Below are positions 42,614 through 51,074 of a stretch of 64,000 bases of DNA, piece by piece. The stretch is from positions 62,001 through 126,000 of the forward strand of contig NZ_JALNUR010000005.1 of assembly GCF_026540895.1 (NCBI RefSeq), written 5' to 3'. Below the pieces are notes generated by a model. It made no database searches. It had not been told where the DNA came from and worked only from the letters and a program-made list of their open reading frames with translations. The DNA is from Sphingomonas sp. GM_Shp_1 (GTDB taxonomy: Bacteria; Pseudomonadota; Alphaproteobacteria; Sphingomonadales; Sphingomonadaceae). Position 1 is the stretch's first letter, and every line of letters starts with the position of its first letter. A program made the position numbers and the translations under genes.

Positions 42614-43537
42614 ATGCCCAATATCCGCTACGCCAATATGAGCCACTGGAAGGCGATCCCCTATCGGCAGATCGAAAACTTCCGCGACTTTTATTATGAG
42701 GACAGGACGAACACCGCTTATTATTCGGACTGGGATACGATCCTGAAATACCAGTCCGCGCTCGGCTTCGACGGTATCGAGATCGCGCCATGGGACCTGG
42801 CGGACATCCTGCCGCTGTTCGGTTCGCCCGAGGAATTCTCGGCATTCGCGAAGGATCGCGCGGTCGAGGTCATCGGCATGTTCCACGGCGCCCATGCTTC
42901 CCACGCGGCCGATCATTTCGACGAAGCCGTGCGCGCCGGGCGGGAAGCCGTCGACACGATCGTCCGGTTCGGCGGGACCTATATGAACACCTGTCCCACC
43001 GACAATTATTATGGGAACGGCCCTTTGTCGCGGGAAGCGGTCCGGCAATGCGCCCGGACGATCAACGAGATCGGTCGCTACGCCACCGATCGCGGCGTCA
43101 AGATCGGCCTGCACAACGAGTTCTTCTGCGCGATCAATCTGCCGAACCACCGGGAGTTCATCGAAAGCACCGACCCGAAGCTGGTCCACTATTGCATCGA
43201 CACAGCGCAGGTCGCGATCATGGGGGAGGACCTGCTGACCTTCTACAATGACTATCACGACCGCATCAGCACGTTCCACCTCAAGGATACCGCATCGGTT
43301 CGTCAGCCCGATGCCGTGCGTTATGCGCAGGACCCGGAGATCACCGACGATGGCACACGCTGGTTCTGGGAACCCGGCCTGGGCGAGTTGGACCTGAAGG
43401 GGCTCTATCGCCTGTTGAAGCAGCACCAGTTCAAGGGCTGGATGTCGGTCGAATATGATGGGTCGCCCGACCTGTTGGCCTCGATGGCGCTGACGCGATA
43501 TCATCTCGATAAGGAATTGCGGCCCATCTACGACTGA
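42614..43537 (+). CDS. TIM-barrel sugar isomerase/epimerase-like protein
   Basis: This 307-residue xylose-isomerase-like TIM barrel has a full set of candidate metal ligands: Glu in GLHNEFFCA, Asp in HYCIDTAQVA, His in STFHLKDT and Glu in WMSVEYDGS. The start at 42614 (MPNIRYANMSHWK) has GGAGATTCC upstream. It is the last plus-strand gene of the 39470-43537 group and ends 15 bp from a convergent efflux transporter gene. Proteins of this type accompany glycoside 3-oxidation and deglycosylation systems. Confidence 0.75.
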   Translation: MPNIRYANMSHWKAIPYRQIENFRDFYYEDRTNTAYYSDWDTILKYQSALGFDGIEIAPWDLADILPLFGSPEEFSAFAKDRAVEVIGMFHGAHASHAADHFDEAVRAGREAVDTIVRFGGTYMNTCPTDNYYGNGPLSREAVRQCARTINEIGRYATDRGVKIGLHNEFFCAINLPNHREFIESTDPKLVHYCIDTAQVAIMGEDLLTFYNDYHDRISTFHLKDTASVRQPDAVRYAQDPEITDDGTRWFWEPGLGELDLKGLYRLLKQHQFKGWMSVEYDGSPDLLASMALTRYHLDKELRPIYD

Positions 43538-43552
43538 GCGAGGGAACACGCC

Positions 43553-44965
43553 TCAATCGAATAGCCGTTTCGGCAGGCGGGTCAGCAGAAGCGCGATGGC
43601 CAGCAGATCTGCCGCCACCGCCAATGTCGCGATCAGGAACGCGGTCACGGGTGGCCAGTGGTCACCCGTCATCGAGAAATAGATGGTGGCGATGAGGGCG
43701 GTGCCCATCGCGCCGCCGATCTGCTGCATCGTCTTGTGCATGGCGCCCGCGACCCCCGCATGGTTGCGGTCGACCCGCGACAAGGTGATCGGCCCCAGCG
43801 GCCCGCTGAGCGTACCCATGCCGATCCCCGCCATCAGCAGCAGCGCGCCGATCACGACGCCCGGCACCGCGACGTGCACCGCCAGCCCGGTCGCCGCACA
43901 GCCCAGCGCCATCAGCATGGCCCCCATGATCGGTACGCGACGCCCGTGTACGGGAAGGGCCTTTCGCCCGATCTGGCTGATCCCGGCCATCACGCCCAGT
44001 CCGAACGGCATGTGCAGCAGCGCGACATCGACCGGGCTATATCCCAGCCCCCGTTGCAGCGTGACGCTGAAGGTCAGCAGGAAACCGCCCGACGCGACCG
44101 CGAACGCGCCGGTCGCCGCCAGTCCGATGCGAAAGCTGCGGTCTTCGAACAGGGACGGTTCGATCAGTGCCGACCCCAGCCTGGCACGGCGTGATCGCTC
44201 ATAGCGCCAGAACCCCCACCACAGGCCGGCACTCATCAGCGCCAATCCGCCCATCCACCATGGCCAGCCCGCGCTCCGCCCTTCGATCAGGGGAAGCAGC
44301 AGCGTGCCGAGCGCGGCGAACAACAGCAGGGATCCCGGCGCGTCGATGCGTAGGGCATGGCCCGAACGGCCCGGCGGCAACAGCATTCGCCCCGCGACCA
44401 GCGCGAGCACGCCGAAGGGCAGGTTGATGAGGAAGACGCTGCGCCAGCCGAGGTCGAGCGGGTTGAGCTGAATGAGCAGGCCGCCGAGCACCGGGCCGCC
44501 GATCGCCGCCAATCCGCCGATCACGCCAAAGGCCGCCAACCGGCCGATCCGCTCGCTGGGTGAATAGAGAAGCTGGATCAGCGCCACGCCTTGCGGTGCC
44601 ATGATCGCCGCCGCCGCTCCTTGCGCCAGACGCGCGACGGCGAGCGTCGTGGGCCCCGATGCCAGCCCGCAGGCCAGTGACGCGATCGAGAAGGCGGCCA
44701 CGCCGATCGCAAACATCCGGGCATAACCGAACAGGTCGCCCAGCCGCCCCCCGACGACCAGCAGCACGGCGAAGGTGAGGAAATAGCCGGAGACCACCCA
44801 TTGCATCGCCCGATCCGAGGCGCCGAGGCCCTGCTGGATCGCGGGGAGGGCGGTGTTGACGATCGTCGAATCGGCCACGTCCATGACGAAGGCGAGAAGG
44901 ATGGTCGCAAAGGCCAGCGCCCTCTGCCGCTCGTTCAAGCCATCCGAAACCGCACGTGTCGCCAC
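43553..44965 (-). CDS. DHA2-family (EmrB/QacA-like, 14-TM) drug:H+ antiporter
   Basis: A GTG start at 44965 is chosen because AAGGATC lies 8 bp upstream; the longer frame starts with TTG inside the operator. The 470-residue membrane protein has about 14 hydrophobic segments and DHA2 motifs (MDVADSTIVNTALPAIQ, GRLGDLFGYARM, LAQGAAAAIMAPQGVALI). It would export toxic aromatic compounds. It is divergent from a second MFS gene, and the 107-bp gap between them holds a TAGAAC-N4-ATTCT palindrome (on the minus strand). This places it among the probable TetR-controlled genes. Confidence 0.87.
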   Translation of the reverse strand: MATRAVSDGLNERQRALAFATILLAFVMDVADSTIVNTALPAIQQGLGASDRAMQWVVSGYFLTFAVLLVVGGRLGDLFGYARMFAIGVAAFSIASLACGLASGPTTLAVARLAQGAAAAIMAPQGVALIQLLYSPSERIGRLAAFGVIGGLAAIGGPVLGGLLIQLNPLDLGWRSVFLINLPFGVLALVAGRMLLPPGRSGHALRIDAPGSLLLFAALGTLLLPLIEGRSAGWPWWMGGLALMSAGLWWGFWRYERSRRARLGSALIEPSLFEDRSFRIGLAATGAFAVASGGFLLTFSVTLQRGLGYSPVDVALLHMPFGLGVMAGISQIGRKALPVHGRRVPIMGAMLMALGCAATGLAVHVAVPGVVIGALLLMAGIGMGTLSGPLGPITLSRVDRNHAGVAGAMHKTMQQIGGAMGTALIATIYFSMTGDHWPPVTAFLIATLAVAADLLAIALLLTRLPKRLFD

Positions 44966-45016
44966 CTTGATGATCCTTGCTTGACAGGGTGGCACGTCAT
45001 GGCGATACCACGTATC

Positions 45017-45030
45017 AGAATGCAAGTTCT
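45017..45030. promoter_or_regulatory. TetR-type operator, site 1
   Basis: AGAAT-GCAA-GTTCT lies between two divergent MFS genes. Its reverse strand reads TAGAAC-TTGC-ATTCT, matching the other three sites at 50234, 50985 and 55600. The flanks (TATC and AATTA) are almost the same as at site 3. Confidence 0.65.
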
Positions 45031-45072
45031 AATTAAGCCGTAGCAGCGGCGAATCGATTGGGAGAAAAGCCG

Positions 45073-46302
45073 ATGGCCGTCACGCCAGAAAGCCCCGAGA
45101 TGCGCCGACCCGGCATCGGTCAGGGCATTACCGTCATCACCGCCGGCTTTCTGCCGATCCTGGCCATCGCCTCGCTATTCCCGGCGGTGCCGTCGATCAT
45201 CGACCATTTCTCGGCCGATCCTTCCGCATCGTGGAAGGTGCCGGCGATGGTGTCCGCACCGGGGCTGACCATCGCCATGGTCGCGCTGTTCGCGGGAATC
45301 CTGGTCGACCGCTTCGGTCGGCGCAAACTGATGCTGGCCGCCACCCTGTTCTATGCGCTGTTCGGCGCGGCGCCCTTTTTCCTCGACAGCCTCGATGCGA
45401 TCTATGCCTCGCGGTTGTTGCTGGGCGTGTCGGAGGCGGTCATCCTGACCACGCTCAATACGCTGATCGGCGATTACTGGGATGAGAAGGGACGGCGCAA
45501 CTGGCTGACGATGCAGGGGCTGGCCGGGCCGTTCCTGGCCAGCGGGGTGATCCTGGCGTCGGGCTTCCTCACCGGTCTGCGTTGGAACGGCATCTTCCTG
45601 ATCTATCTGGTCGCCTTTCCGATCTTCGTCGCGGCGGTGAAGTTCCTCTACGAACCGCAGAGCGATGCGACCGCGCGCAAGATGCTGGGGATCGGCCAGG
45701 AACCGGCGCGCACGCCGTTTCCCATGGCGTCGGTCGCCATGATCGGCGGCGTGACGCTGTTCGCCTCGGCGCTCTATTATGTCTTCATCATCAACGGCGG
45801 CATGGCGTTCCGCGAGGTCGGCATCCAGTCGTCGCAGGAACTGGGCAAGCTGACCTTCATTCCCAGCCTGTTCGTGATGCTGGGCTCGGTGATCTTTTGG
45901 GCCACGGGACGGGCGCGTCCGGTGGTGCAACTGGGCATCTTCCTGGCGCTGATCGGCGGGGGGCTGGCGACGATCGGGCTGGCGCCGGATTGGCGATGGA
46001 TGATCGCCGGGCTTGTCGTCCAGCAGACCGGCGCGGGCATGGCGGTGCCGACGCTGATCGCCTGGGCCCAGACCAAATTGCCCTTTGAGCATCGCGGGCG
46101 CGGTATGGGCGTGTGGACCGCGTGCTTCTTCTTCGGGCAATTCTCCAGCCCGTTCCTGGTGTCGATGTTCCGCGCCCAACTGGGTGCGATGCAGGCGGCG
46201 TTCCTCATCATGGGCGTGGCCGGGGTCGTCGGCGCGGTCGCGGCCTTCCTTATCGCGATGTCGCGGCGTGACAGCGGCACGGCCGCCGTCGCCGCGGCCT
46301 GA
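45073..46302 (+). CDS. MFS transporter, aromatic/glycoside uptake type
   Basis: GGGAGAAAAG precedes the ATG at 45073. This 409-residue 12-TM major-facilitator protein has the loop 2-3 motif AGILVDRFGRRKLM and ASRLLLGVSEAVILTTLNTLIGDYW. It heads an operon with the C-glycoside deglycosidase pair (30 bp to the next gene) and is preceded by the TetR-type palindrome. It would carry the glycoside, or its oxidised form, across the inner membrane. Direction and substrate are inferred from context. Confidence 0.85.
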   Translation: MAVTPESPEMRRPGIGQGITVITAGFLPILAIASLFPAVPSIIDHFSADPSASWKVPAMVSAPGLTIAMVALFAGILVDRFGRRKLMLAATLFYALFGAAPFFLDSLDAIYASRLLLGVSEAVILTTLNTLIGDYWDEKGRRNWLTMQGLAGPFLASGVILASGFLTGLRWNGIFLIYLVAFPIFVAAVKFLYEPQSDATARKMLGIGQEPARTPFPMASVAMIGGVTLFASALYYVFIINGGMAFREVGIQSSQELGKLTFIPSLFVMLGSVIFWATGRARPVVQLGIFLALIGGGLATIGLAPDWRWMIAGLVVQQTGAGMAVPTLIAWAQTKLPFEHRGRGMGVWTACFFFGQFSSPFLVSMFRAQLGAMQAAFLIMGVAGVVGAVAAFLIAMSRRDSGTAAVAAA

Positions 46303-46331
46303 TCTCAACCTCTCTGTTCAGGACCATAGTC

Positions 46332-47336
46332 ATGACGATCAAGCGAGGCGTCAGCCTCTACAGCTATCAGAACGAGACTTTCCTCGGTAAAATGACGCTG
46401 GAGGATTGCATCCGCACCTCCGTCGAATTCGGCGCCAACGGCATCGAGGTGATCGGCGAGCAGACCTTCTGGGGCTGGCCGGAGGCCGGGGTCGCCGAGG
46501 ACAAGATCGCCGAGTGGCATCACCTGATCGGCAAATATGACGCGGTGCCGGTCTGCCACGACTTCATGCTGGACTATAAGCGTTACAAGGGCCGCGAAAT
46601 GCCTTTCGACGAACAGGTCGCGAGCGTGAAGAACGATATCGACTTCGGGGCGCGGCTGGGCGTCAGATATGTCCGCGCGCTCGTGTCGATCGCGCCCGAG
46701 GTACTGGTGGCGGCCGCCCCCCATGCCGAGGAAAGGGGTATCAAGATCCTGATCGAGGTGCATGCGCCGCTGCACTTCGATCATCCCTGGATCATCCGCC
46801 ATGCCGAGGCCTTTGAAAAGTCGGGCAGCGATGCGCTCGGCTTCCTGCCCGACATGGGCATGTTCCTGTCCAAATTTCCGCCCGTGTGGAAGGAGCGCTT
46901 CATCCGCAACGGCGTGCCGCCGCATATCGCCGACTATATCACCAAGGCCTATGAGGACCGCGTCCTCAGCGAATATGTCATCCTGAACGTCCGGGAGATG
47001 GGCGGCGTCGGACCCGCGATCGGCATGGCCGAAACGCTGCGTCACAATGCGGCGTACGAGCCGAAGCGCATGCTCGACTATATGCATCGCATCCACAACG
47101 TGCATGGCAAATTCTATCAGATGGACGAGGATCTCGTCGAACCCTGCATCCCCTATGACGACATCGTCGCGGTGCTGAAGCGCGGGAATTACGACGGCTA
47201 TATCTGCTCGGAATATGAGGGGAATCGCTGGATCGAGGATGCGCACGAGGTCGATTCCGTGGAGCAGGTCCGCCGCCATCAGGCGATGCTGAAGCAACTG
47301 ATCGCCGCGCCCGCCACCGACACCCTCGCCGCCTGA
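46332..47336 (+). CDS. C-glycoside deglycosidase alpha subunit-like TIM-barrel enzyme
   Basis: This 334-residue xylose-isomerase-like protein has candidate metal/catalytic residues Glu142 and His144 (LIEVHAPLH), Asp174 (LPDMGMF), His258 (VHGKFYQMDED) and Glu294 (CSEYEGNRW). Together with the small gene 12 bp downstream it matches the two-subunit C-glycoside deglycosidases (DgpBC, DfgAB, CarBC). Those cleave the C-C bond of 3-keto-C-glycosides by a deprotonation/elimination route with Mn2+. The required 3-oxidation would come from the GMC dehydrogenase encoded nearby. Assignment rests on the neighbouring beta subunit as much as on this sequence. Confidence 0.78.
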   Translation: MTIKRGVSLYSYQNETFLGKMTLEDCIRTSVEFGANGIEVIGEQTFWGWPEAGVAEDKIAEWHHLIGKYDAVPVCHDFMLDYKRYKGREMPFDEQVASVKNDIDFGARLGVRYVRALVSIAPEVLVAAAPHAEERGIKILIEVHAPLHFDHPWIIRHAEAFEKSGSDALGFLPDMGMFLSKFPPVWKERFIRNGVPPHIADYITKAYEDRVLSEYVILNVREMGGVGPAIGMAETLRHNAAYEPKRMLDYMHRIHNVHGKFYQMDEDLVEPCIPYDDIVAVLKRGNYDGYICSEYEGNRWIEDAHEVDSVEQVRRHQAMLKQLIAAPATDTLAA

Positions 47337-47348
47337 AGGAAACGACCG

Positions 47349-47723
47349 ATGTTCGACAACAAGATGATCGTGGAAGACAGCCTGAAGGCAACCGACAGCG
47401 GGTTCAGCATCGAGGCACGGCTGCCCTATTATCGGGGGCTCGGCCTGTCGATGATCGAGAATGTGGCGATCAGCTTCGATGGCGAAGCGGTGCCGCGCGA
47501 GGATATCACCCTGTCCTTGCGGGGGCGCACCTGGACGCTGGACGAGATAGAAACCGAATATGGCGACCGCTGGAATTTCGGCGAGAAGGCGCTAGTGGGC
47601 GTCAGGCGGGCAGGGGGCCTTGCCCCGGGCGAGCACCGGATCGAACTGGCCGAGACGATGCGGATTTCCTATCTGCCGTTCGTTCCGACGACCAAGGATG
47701 CCAAGGTGCTGACGCTACGCTGA
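47349..47723 (+). CDS. C-glycoside deglycosidase beta subunit-like protein (DUF6379 type)
   Basis: This 124-residue protein (MFDNKMIVEDSLKATDSG, FSIEARLPYYRGLGLSMIENV, then ERGDWNF-like EYGDRWNFGEKA) has a beta-sandwich-like pattern. It ends with RISYLPFVPTTKDAKVLTLR. Such small proteins pair with the TIM-barrel subunit in C-glycoside deglycosidases and complete its active site. The 12-bp spacing supports a complex. I recognise the family by size, motifs and partner; no catalytic residues can be named from sequence alone. Confidence 0.75.
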   Translation: MFDNKMIVEDSLKATDSGFSIEARLPYYRGLGLSMIENVAISFDGEAVPREDITLSLRGRTWTLDEIETEYGDRWNFGEKALVGVRRAGGLAPGEHRIELAETMRISYLPFVPTTKDAKVLTLR

Positions 47724-47742
47724 TCGACACGCAAGGTAATGA

Positions 47743-47775
47743 AAGGGGCGGTTTCCGAACGGGAAGCCGCCCCTT
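47743..47775. terminator. Intrinsic-type hairpin after the deglycosidase operon
   Basis: AAGGGGCGGTTTCC pairs with GGGAAGCCGCCCCTT around a GAAC loop, with one bulged G. CTTCAT follows. It begins about 20 bp after the stop of the beta-subunit gene, between convergent operons. Confidence 0.75.
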
Positions 47776-47806
47776 CTTCATGTCCGGACCATGACATCGC
47801 ATCCGT

Positions 47807-47844
47807 AAAAAAAAGGGGCAGCCTTTGTTCGAAAGGCTACCCCC
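47807..47844 (-). terminator. Rho-independent terminator of the GMC dehydrogenase operon
   Basis: Read on the minus strand, a stem GGGGTAGCCTTT / AAAGGCTGCCCC with loop CGAAC is followed directly by eight Ts. It starts 16 bp after the GMC gene stop at 47860. This is the clearest terminator in the window. Confidence 0.88.
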
Positions 47845-47859
47845 GCGACTGCATCGCTG

Positions 47860-49557
47860 TCAGATCGCGCCTTCCTTCAGCATCGATACGGCATTGGAAC
47901 AGGCTCGCGCCGTCAGCGCCATATAGGTCAGCGAGGGATTCTGGCAGGCCGAGGACGACATCTGCGCGCCGTCGGTGACGAACAGATTGGGCACGTCATG
48001 CGCCTGGCTCCATTTGTTCAGCACGCTGGTCCTCGGATCGTGCCCCATCCGCGCGCCGCCCATTTCGTGAATGGCGGAGCCGCCGGGATTGGGGGTATCC
48101 ATGCCCATGATGACGTGCCCACCGGCGGCGGTCAGCATCGCGGCCGCCTCTGCCTTGGCATCGGCCAGGGCGGCATGTTCCTCCGCCCCATGCGCGAAGT
48201 TGATGCGCAGGGCAGGGAGGCCCGCCGAGTCCCTGATCGTCTGGTCCAGCGTGATCCGGTTGCTGGCGCGCGGCATGGAATCGGCGAAAGCCACCAGCAC
48301 CATCCGCCACATGCCGGGTTCGCGCAGGCTGTCCTTATAGTCCTTGCCCACGCCGGGGTTGCGCTTGCCCGCCGTCCAGGCGGCACGGAATGCCCCGCCC
48401 TGATACGAGAAACCGCGGGTGTACCCCTTGCCGTCGATCGTATCCAGGTTGCGGAAGCGGGGGATGACCACCCCGGTCGGGCGGTTGCCGAAATAGCTGT
48501 GCTGCTCGAACCCCGGCATGATCGCGATCCCGGCGACCGTCTGGGCATGGTCCATGATATGCGTGCCGAGCACGCCGCTGGAATTGGCGAGACCATGGGG
48601 ATTGGCCTCGTTCGCCGAGCGGAGCAGCACGCCGACGCTGTTGAACGACCCGGCATTCAGGAACACGATCCGGGCATGGGCGCGCTGGCGCGTTCCGTCC
48701 TTGGTGTTGATGAAGCGCACGCCGGTCGCGCGGCCGGTCGCCGGATCATGCTCGACCGCCTCGACCACGGCATCGGTGACCAACGTGAGGTTGCCGGTCT
48801 TCTGTGCGGCGGGCAGCGTCGAACTCTGCGTCGAGAAATAGGCGCCGTAGGAACAGCCGCGCGCGCAGATCGAGCGATACTGGCACGCCGCCCGCCCCTG
48901 GTCGGGCTTGGCCTCGGTCAGATTGGCATTGCGCCCGATGGTCAGGCGACGGTCCGGCCATTGCCGACCGATGACCTCGCGCGTGTGCTGCTCGACGGCG
49001 TTCAGCGCCATGGGCGGCTGAAAGCGCCCATCGGGAAGCTGGGGCAGCCCCTCCGCCATGCCCGCGACACCGATGAACTCCTCGACCTTGTCGTACCACG
49101 GGGCCAGATCGGCGTAACGGATCGGCCAGTCGGTCCCATGGCCATCGCGGCGATTGGCATCGAAATCATAGTCCGACCAGCGATAGCATTGCCGCCCCCA
49201 GGTCAACGACCGTCCGCCAAGCTGATAGCTGCGCCACCAGTTGAACTCGGTGCTGCCTTCCGTGGTATAGGGGTTTTCGCGGTCGTTGACGAAATGGTCC
49301 TGGGTGAACTCGGTGAAGTGCCGGTTCTTGCGCTGGACGGCATAATCCTTGTCGTAGAGTTCGGCATCGCCGACCCCGCGAAATTCCAGGTCCCAGGGCG
49401 CTAGCGTCTCGCGGGTATAGCCGCTGCCATGCTCGATCATCGGGCCACGCTCGATCATCAGGACCTTCAGCCCGGCCTCGGTCAGCTCCTTGGCGGCCAA
49501 ACCGCCAGTGATGCCCGAGCCCACCACGATAGCATCGAAAACGGGATTTTGTGCCAT
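47860..49557 (-). CDS. GMC-family FAD oxidoreductase, probable glycoside 3-dehydrogenase large subunit
   Basis: The start at 49557 (MAQNPVFDAIVVGSG) overlaps the stop of the upstream small-subunit gene by one base; a longer frame runs inside that gene. The 565-residue flavoprotein has the FAD motif VVGSGITGGLAAKELTEAG followed by LMIERG. Its C-terminal GMC region contains EMGGARMGHDP, NLFVTDGAQMSSSACQNPSLT. The partner is a gluconate 2-dehydrogenase subunit-3-like protein, the pairing found in FAD glycoside/glucose 3-dehydrogenases. It would oxidise the sugar C3 hydroxyl of a glycoside, the step that C-glycoside deglycosidases need. It has no signal of its own and may be exported with its Tat partner. 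Confidence 0.85.
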   Translation of the reverse strand: MAQNPVFDAIVVGSGITGGLAAKELTEAGLKVLMIERGPMIEHGSGYTRETLAPWDLEFRGVGDAELYDKDYAVQRKNRHFTEFTQDHFVNDRENPYTTEGSTEFNWWRSYQLGGRSLTWGRQCYRWSDYDFDANRRDGHGTDWPIRYADLAPWYDKVEEFIGVAGMAEGLPQLPDGRFQPPMALNAVEQHTREVIGRQWPDRRLTIGRNANLTEAKPDQGRAACQYRSICARGCSYGAYFSTQSSTLPAAQKTGNLTLVTDAVVEAVEHDPATGRATGVRFINTKDGTRQRAHARIVFLNAGSFNSVGVLLRSANEANPHGLANSSGVLGTHIMDHAQTVAGIAIMPGFEQHSYFGNRPTGVVIPRFRNLDTIDGKGYTRGFSYQGGAFRAAWTAGKRNPGVGKDYKDSLREPGMWRMVLVAFADSMPRASNRITLDQTIRDSAGLPALRINFAHGAEEHAALADAKAEAAAMLTAAGGHVIMGMDTPNPGGSAIHEMGGARMGHDPRTSVLNKWSQAHDVPNLFVTDGAQMSSSACQNPSLTYMALTARACSNAVSMLKEGAI

Positions 49558-50186
49558 CAGCTGAACTCCACGGCGGTCCAGTCGCTCGACCAGGCGCGGC
49601 TTCCGGGGGTGTAGGGGATGTCGGCGTCCCATCGGCCGGGGACCAGTTCATACTGCAACTCGCGCGAGCCGCCGACTTCGGAGGTATAATAGGCGGTGAG
49701 GATCAGGCCCTTGAGCTTGCGCCAGGGGGACTCGACCGAGTCCGGGCCGGCGTCGGCGAAGGCGGCCTTGTCGATGGCTGCCACCGCCGCTTCCCGCCGG
49801 GCGGGGGCAGCGTTCAGATAGTCGCCATGCGTCCCGGCATCCAGTTGCCATTCCAGCCAGGCCAGATAGTCCAGGCTGCCGTCCCGACGCTGATGACGCG
49901 ACAGGGTGACGGGCAGGGCGGCTCCGGCGGCGGGGGCGCGGGTGCCGTCAAGGCCATGGGCCAGGGCCAGGATGACGAAATCATGCGCGCCGATCTCGCC
50001 TGCGCCAGGCGTGGTGGTGCGGGGGATAACCCGCTGCGCCGCGTCACGCAGCACCGCACGCTGTCGATCGGTGACGATGTCCGCCGTGTCGGTCCAGCGG
50101 ACGGCGGCGGTCGGGATGCCCACCACCATGGCGAACAGCGCCGCCCCTCCCAGTATCTCGCGTCGAGCCAAGCCCGTTTCGGCCAT
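49557..50186 (-). CDS. Gluconate 2-dehydrogenase subunit 3-like protein, Tat-exported
   Basis: The start at 50186 (MAETGLARREILGGAALF) is preferred, with GGGG five bases before it; another ATG lies four codons upstream. The 209-residue protein has a twin-arginine signal (ARREILGGAALFAMVVGIP) and the subunit-3 domain (VLRDAAQRVIPRTTTPGAGEIGAHDFVIL, LILTAYYTSEVGG). Such subunits accompany GMC dehydrogenases to the periplasm. No cytochrome c subunit follows, so the electron acceptor is unknown. A perfect TAGAAC-N4-GTTCT palindrome lies 48-61 bp upstream. Confidence 0.83.
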   Translation of the reverse strand: MAETGLARREILGGAALFAMVVGIPTAAVRWTDTADIVTDRQRAVLRDAAQRVIPRTTTPGAGEIGAHDFVILALAHGLDGTRAPAAGAALPVTLSRHQRRDGSLDYLAWLEWQLDAGTHGDYLNAAPARREAAVAAIDKAAFADAGPDSVESPWRKLKGLILTAYYTSEVGGSRELQYELVPGRWDADIPYTPGSRAWSSDWTAVEFS

Positions 50187-50233
50187 CACGTGCCCCATCC
50201 TCGCCTATGCCGCCTTTATCGACGGCTATAATT

Positions 50234-50247
50234 AGAACTATCGTTCT
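50234..50247. promoter_or_regulatory. TetR-type operator, site 2
   Basis: TTAGAACTATCGTTCTATTA is centred here and has perfect arms AGAAC / GTTCT with a 4-bp spacer. It lies between the dehydrogenase operon promoter and the end of the tetR gene, just ahead of the dehydrogenase genes. Confidence 0.7.
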
Positions 50248-50277
50248 ATTAAGGAGATTTGGACGAGGAGACAAGCG

Positions 50278-50946
50278 CTAAGCGCGGGGCGCGCGCGCCT
50301 TGGGATTGGTGGACAGATAGGCGGCCAGCATGTCGGCCAGATCGGTCTTCAACTCGGACCAGTCGCCTTCGCCCGCCGCATCGATTGACGAACCGAAACC
50401 CAGATAGCGCGCGATCGCGGCATAGAGGATGCGGAATCCCGCATCGGCGGCATGTTCGGGATCGGCATGGGGGATCGAGTCGCGGTTGGTGAGCAGCGCG
50501 GCGATCACCGCTTCGCTCGTCCGGGCATAGCTCCGCTTGCCGATGGCCGCGATCACCGGGTCCGCACTGGCGCGCAACATCAGCGGGCGCATCAGGTCGG
50601 CGTAGCGGCGCAGCACCTCGGCCACCGACTCCACCAGGTCATGCACCATGTCGATCAGGTCGCCGCCCCGTGCGTTCAACTCTGCAATGGCCGCCAGCAT
50701 GTCCGCATCGACCCGCTCCAAGACACGCAACTGCACGACATGGACCAAGTCGTCCTTGCTGTCGAAGCGGCAATAGATCGAACCGATCGACACTTTGCCG
50801 TGCTTGGCGACCTCGTTCAGCGTGAATTCGTCCGAACCGCGCTGGGTCATCAACTCCTCGGCGGTGGCCAGCATCCGCTCGAAACTCGCCTTGCTACGGC
50901 CCTGCTGCGGCGCGCGCGCCTTGGCCATGATCGTTTCGATATCCAT
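50278..50946 (-). CDS. TetR-family transcriptional regulator
   Basis: This 222-residue protein has an N-terminal helix-turn-helix (SKASFERMLATAEELMTQRG, FTLNEVAKHGKVSIGSIYCRF) and a helical ligand domain. ATG at 50946 is chosen; a GTG two codons earlier is in frame. The 128-bp gap to the divergent monooxygenase gene holds the palindrome TAGAAC-N4-ATTCT (minus strand). The same palindrome recurs at three other promoters within 11 kb, so this regulator probably represses all four and is released by a glycoside or aglycone. Confidence 0.9.
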   Translation of the reverse strand: MDIETIMAKARAPQQGRSKASFERMLATAEELMTQRGSDEFTLNEVAKHGKVSIGSIYCRFDSKDDLVHVVQLRVLERVDADMLAAIAELNARGGDLIDMVHDLVESVAEVLRRYADLMRPLMLRASADPVIAAIGKRSYARTSEAVIAALLTNRDSIPHADPEHAADAGFRILYAAIARYLGFGSSIDAAGEGDWSELKTDLADMLAAYLSTNPKARAPRA

Positions 50947-50984
50947 CGACACCCCATTGACAGCCCCCGGGCGGCCGTCATATC

Positions 50985-50998
50985 AGAATTACAGTTCT
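50985..50998. promoter_or_regulatory. TetR-type operator, site 3
   Basis: AGAAT-TACA-GTTCT lies 39 bp upstream of the tetR start and 77 bp upstream of the divergent monooxygenase start. Flanks TATC and AATTT nearly repeat site 1. The position suits autorepression and control of the divergent operon. Confidence 0.7.
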
Positions 50999-51074
50999 AA
51001 TTTCATTTTAAACGAACCGCAGCAAAGCGGCAACGCGCCACGCCATGACGTGGGTGAAAAAAGGGAGAGGTTTG

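Noticed and set aside
46332..47336. Inosose dehydratase or hydroxypyruvate isomerase for the TIM-barrel protein
   Set aside because: The 12-bp coupling to the 124-residue beta-subunit-like gene, and the linked GMC dehydrogenase, fit a C-glycoside deglycosidase better; no inositol genes are nearby.
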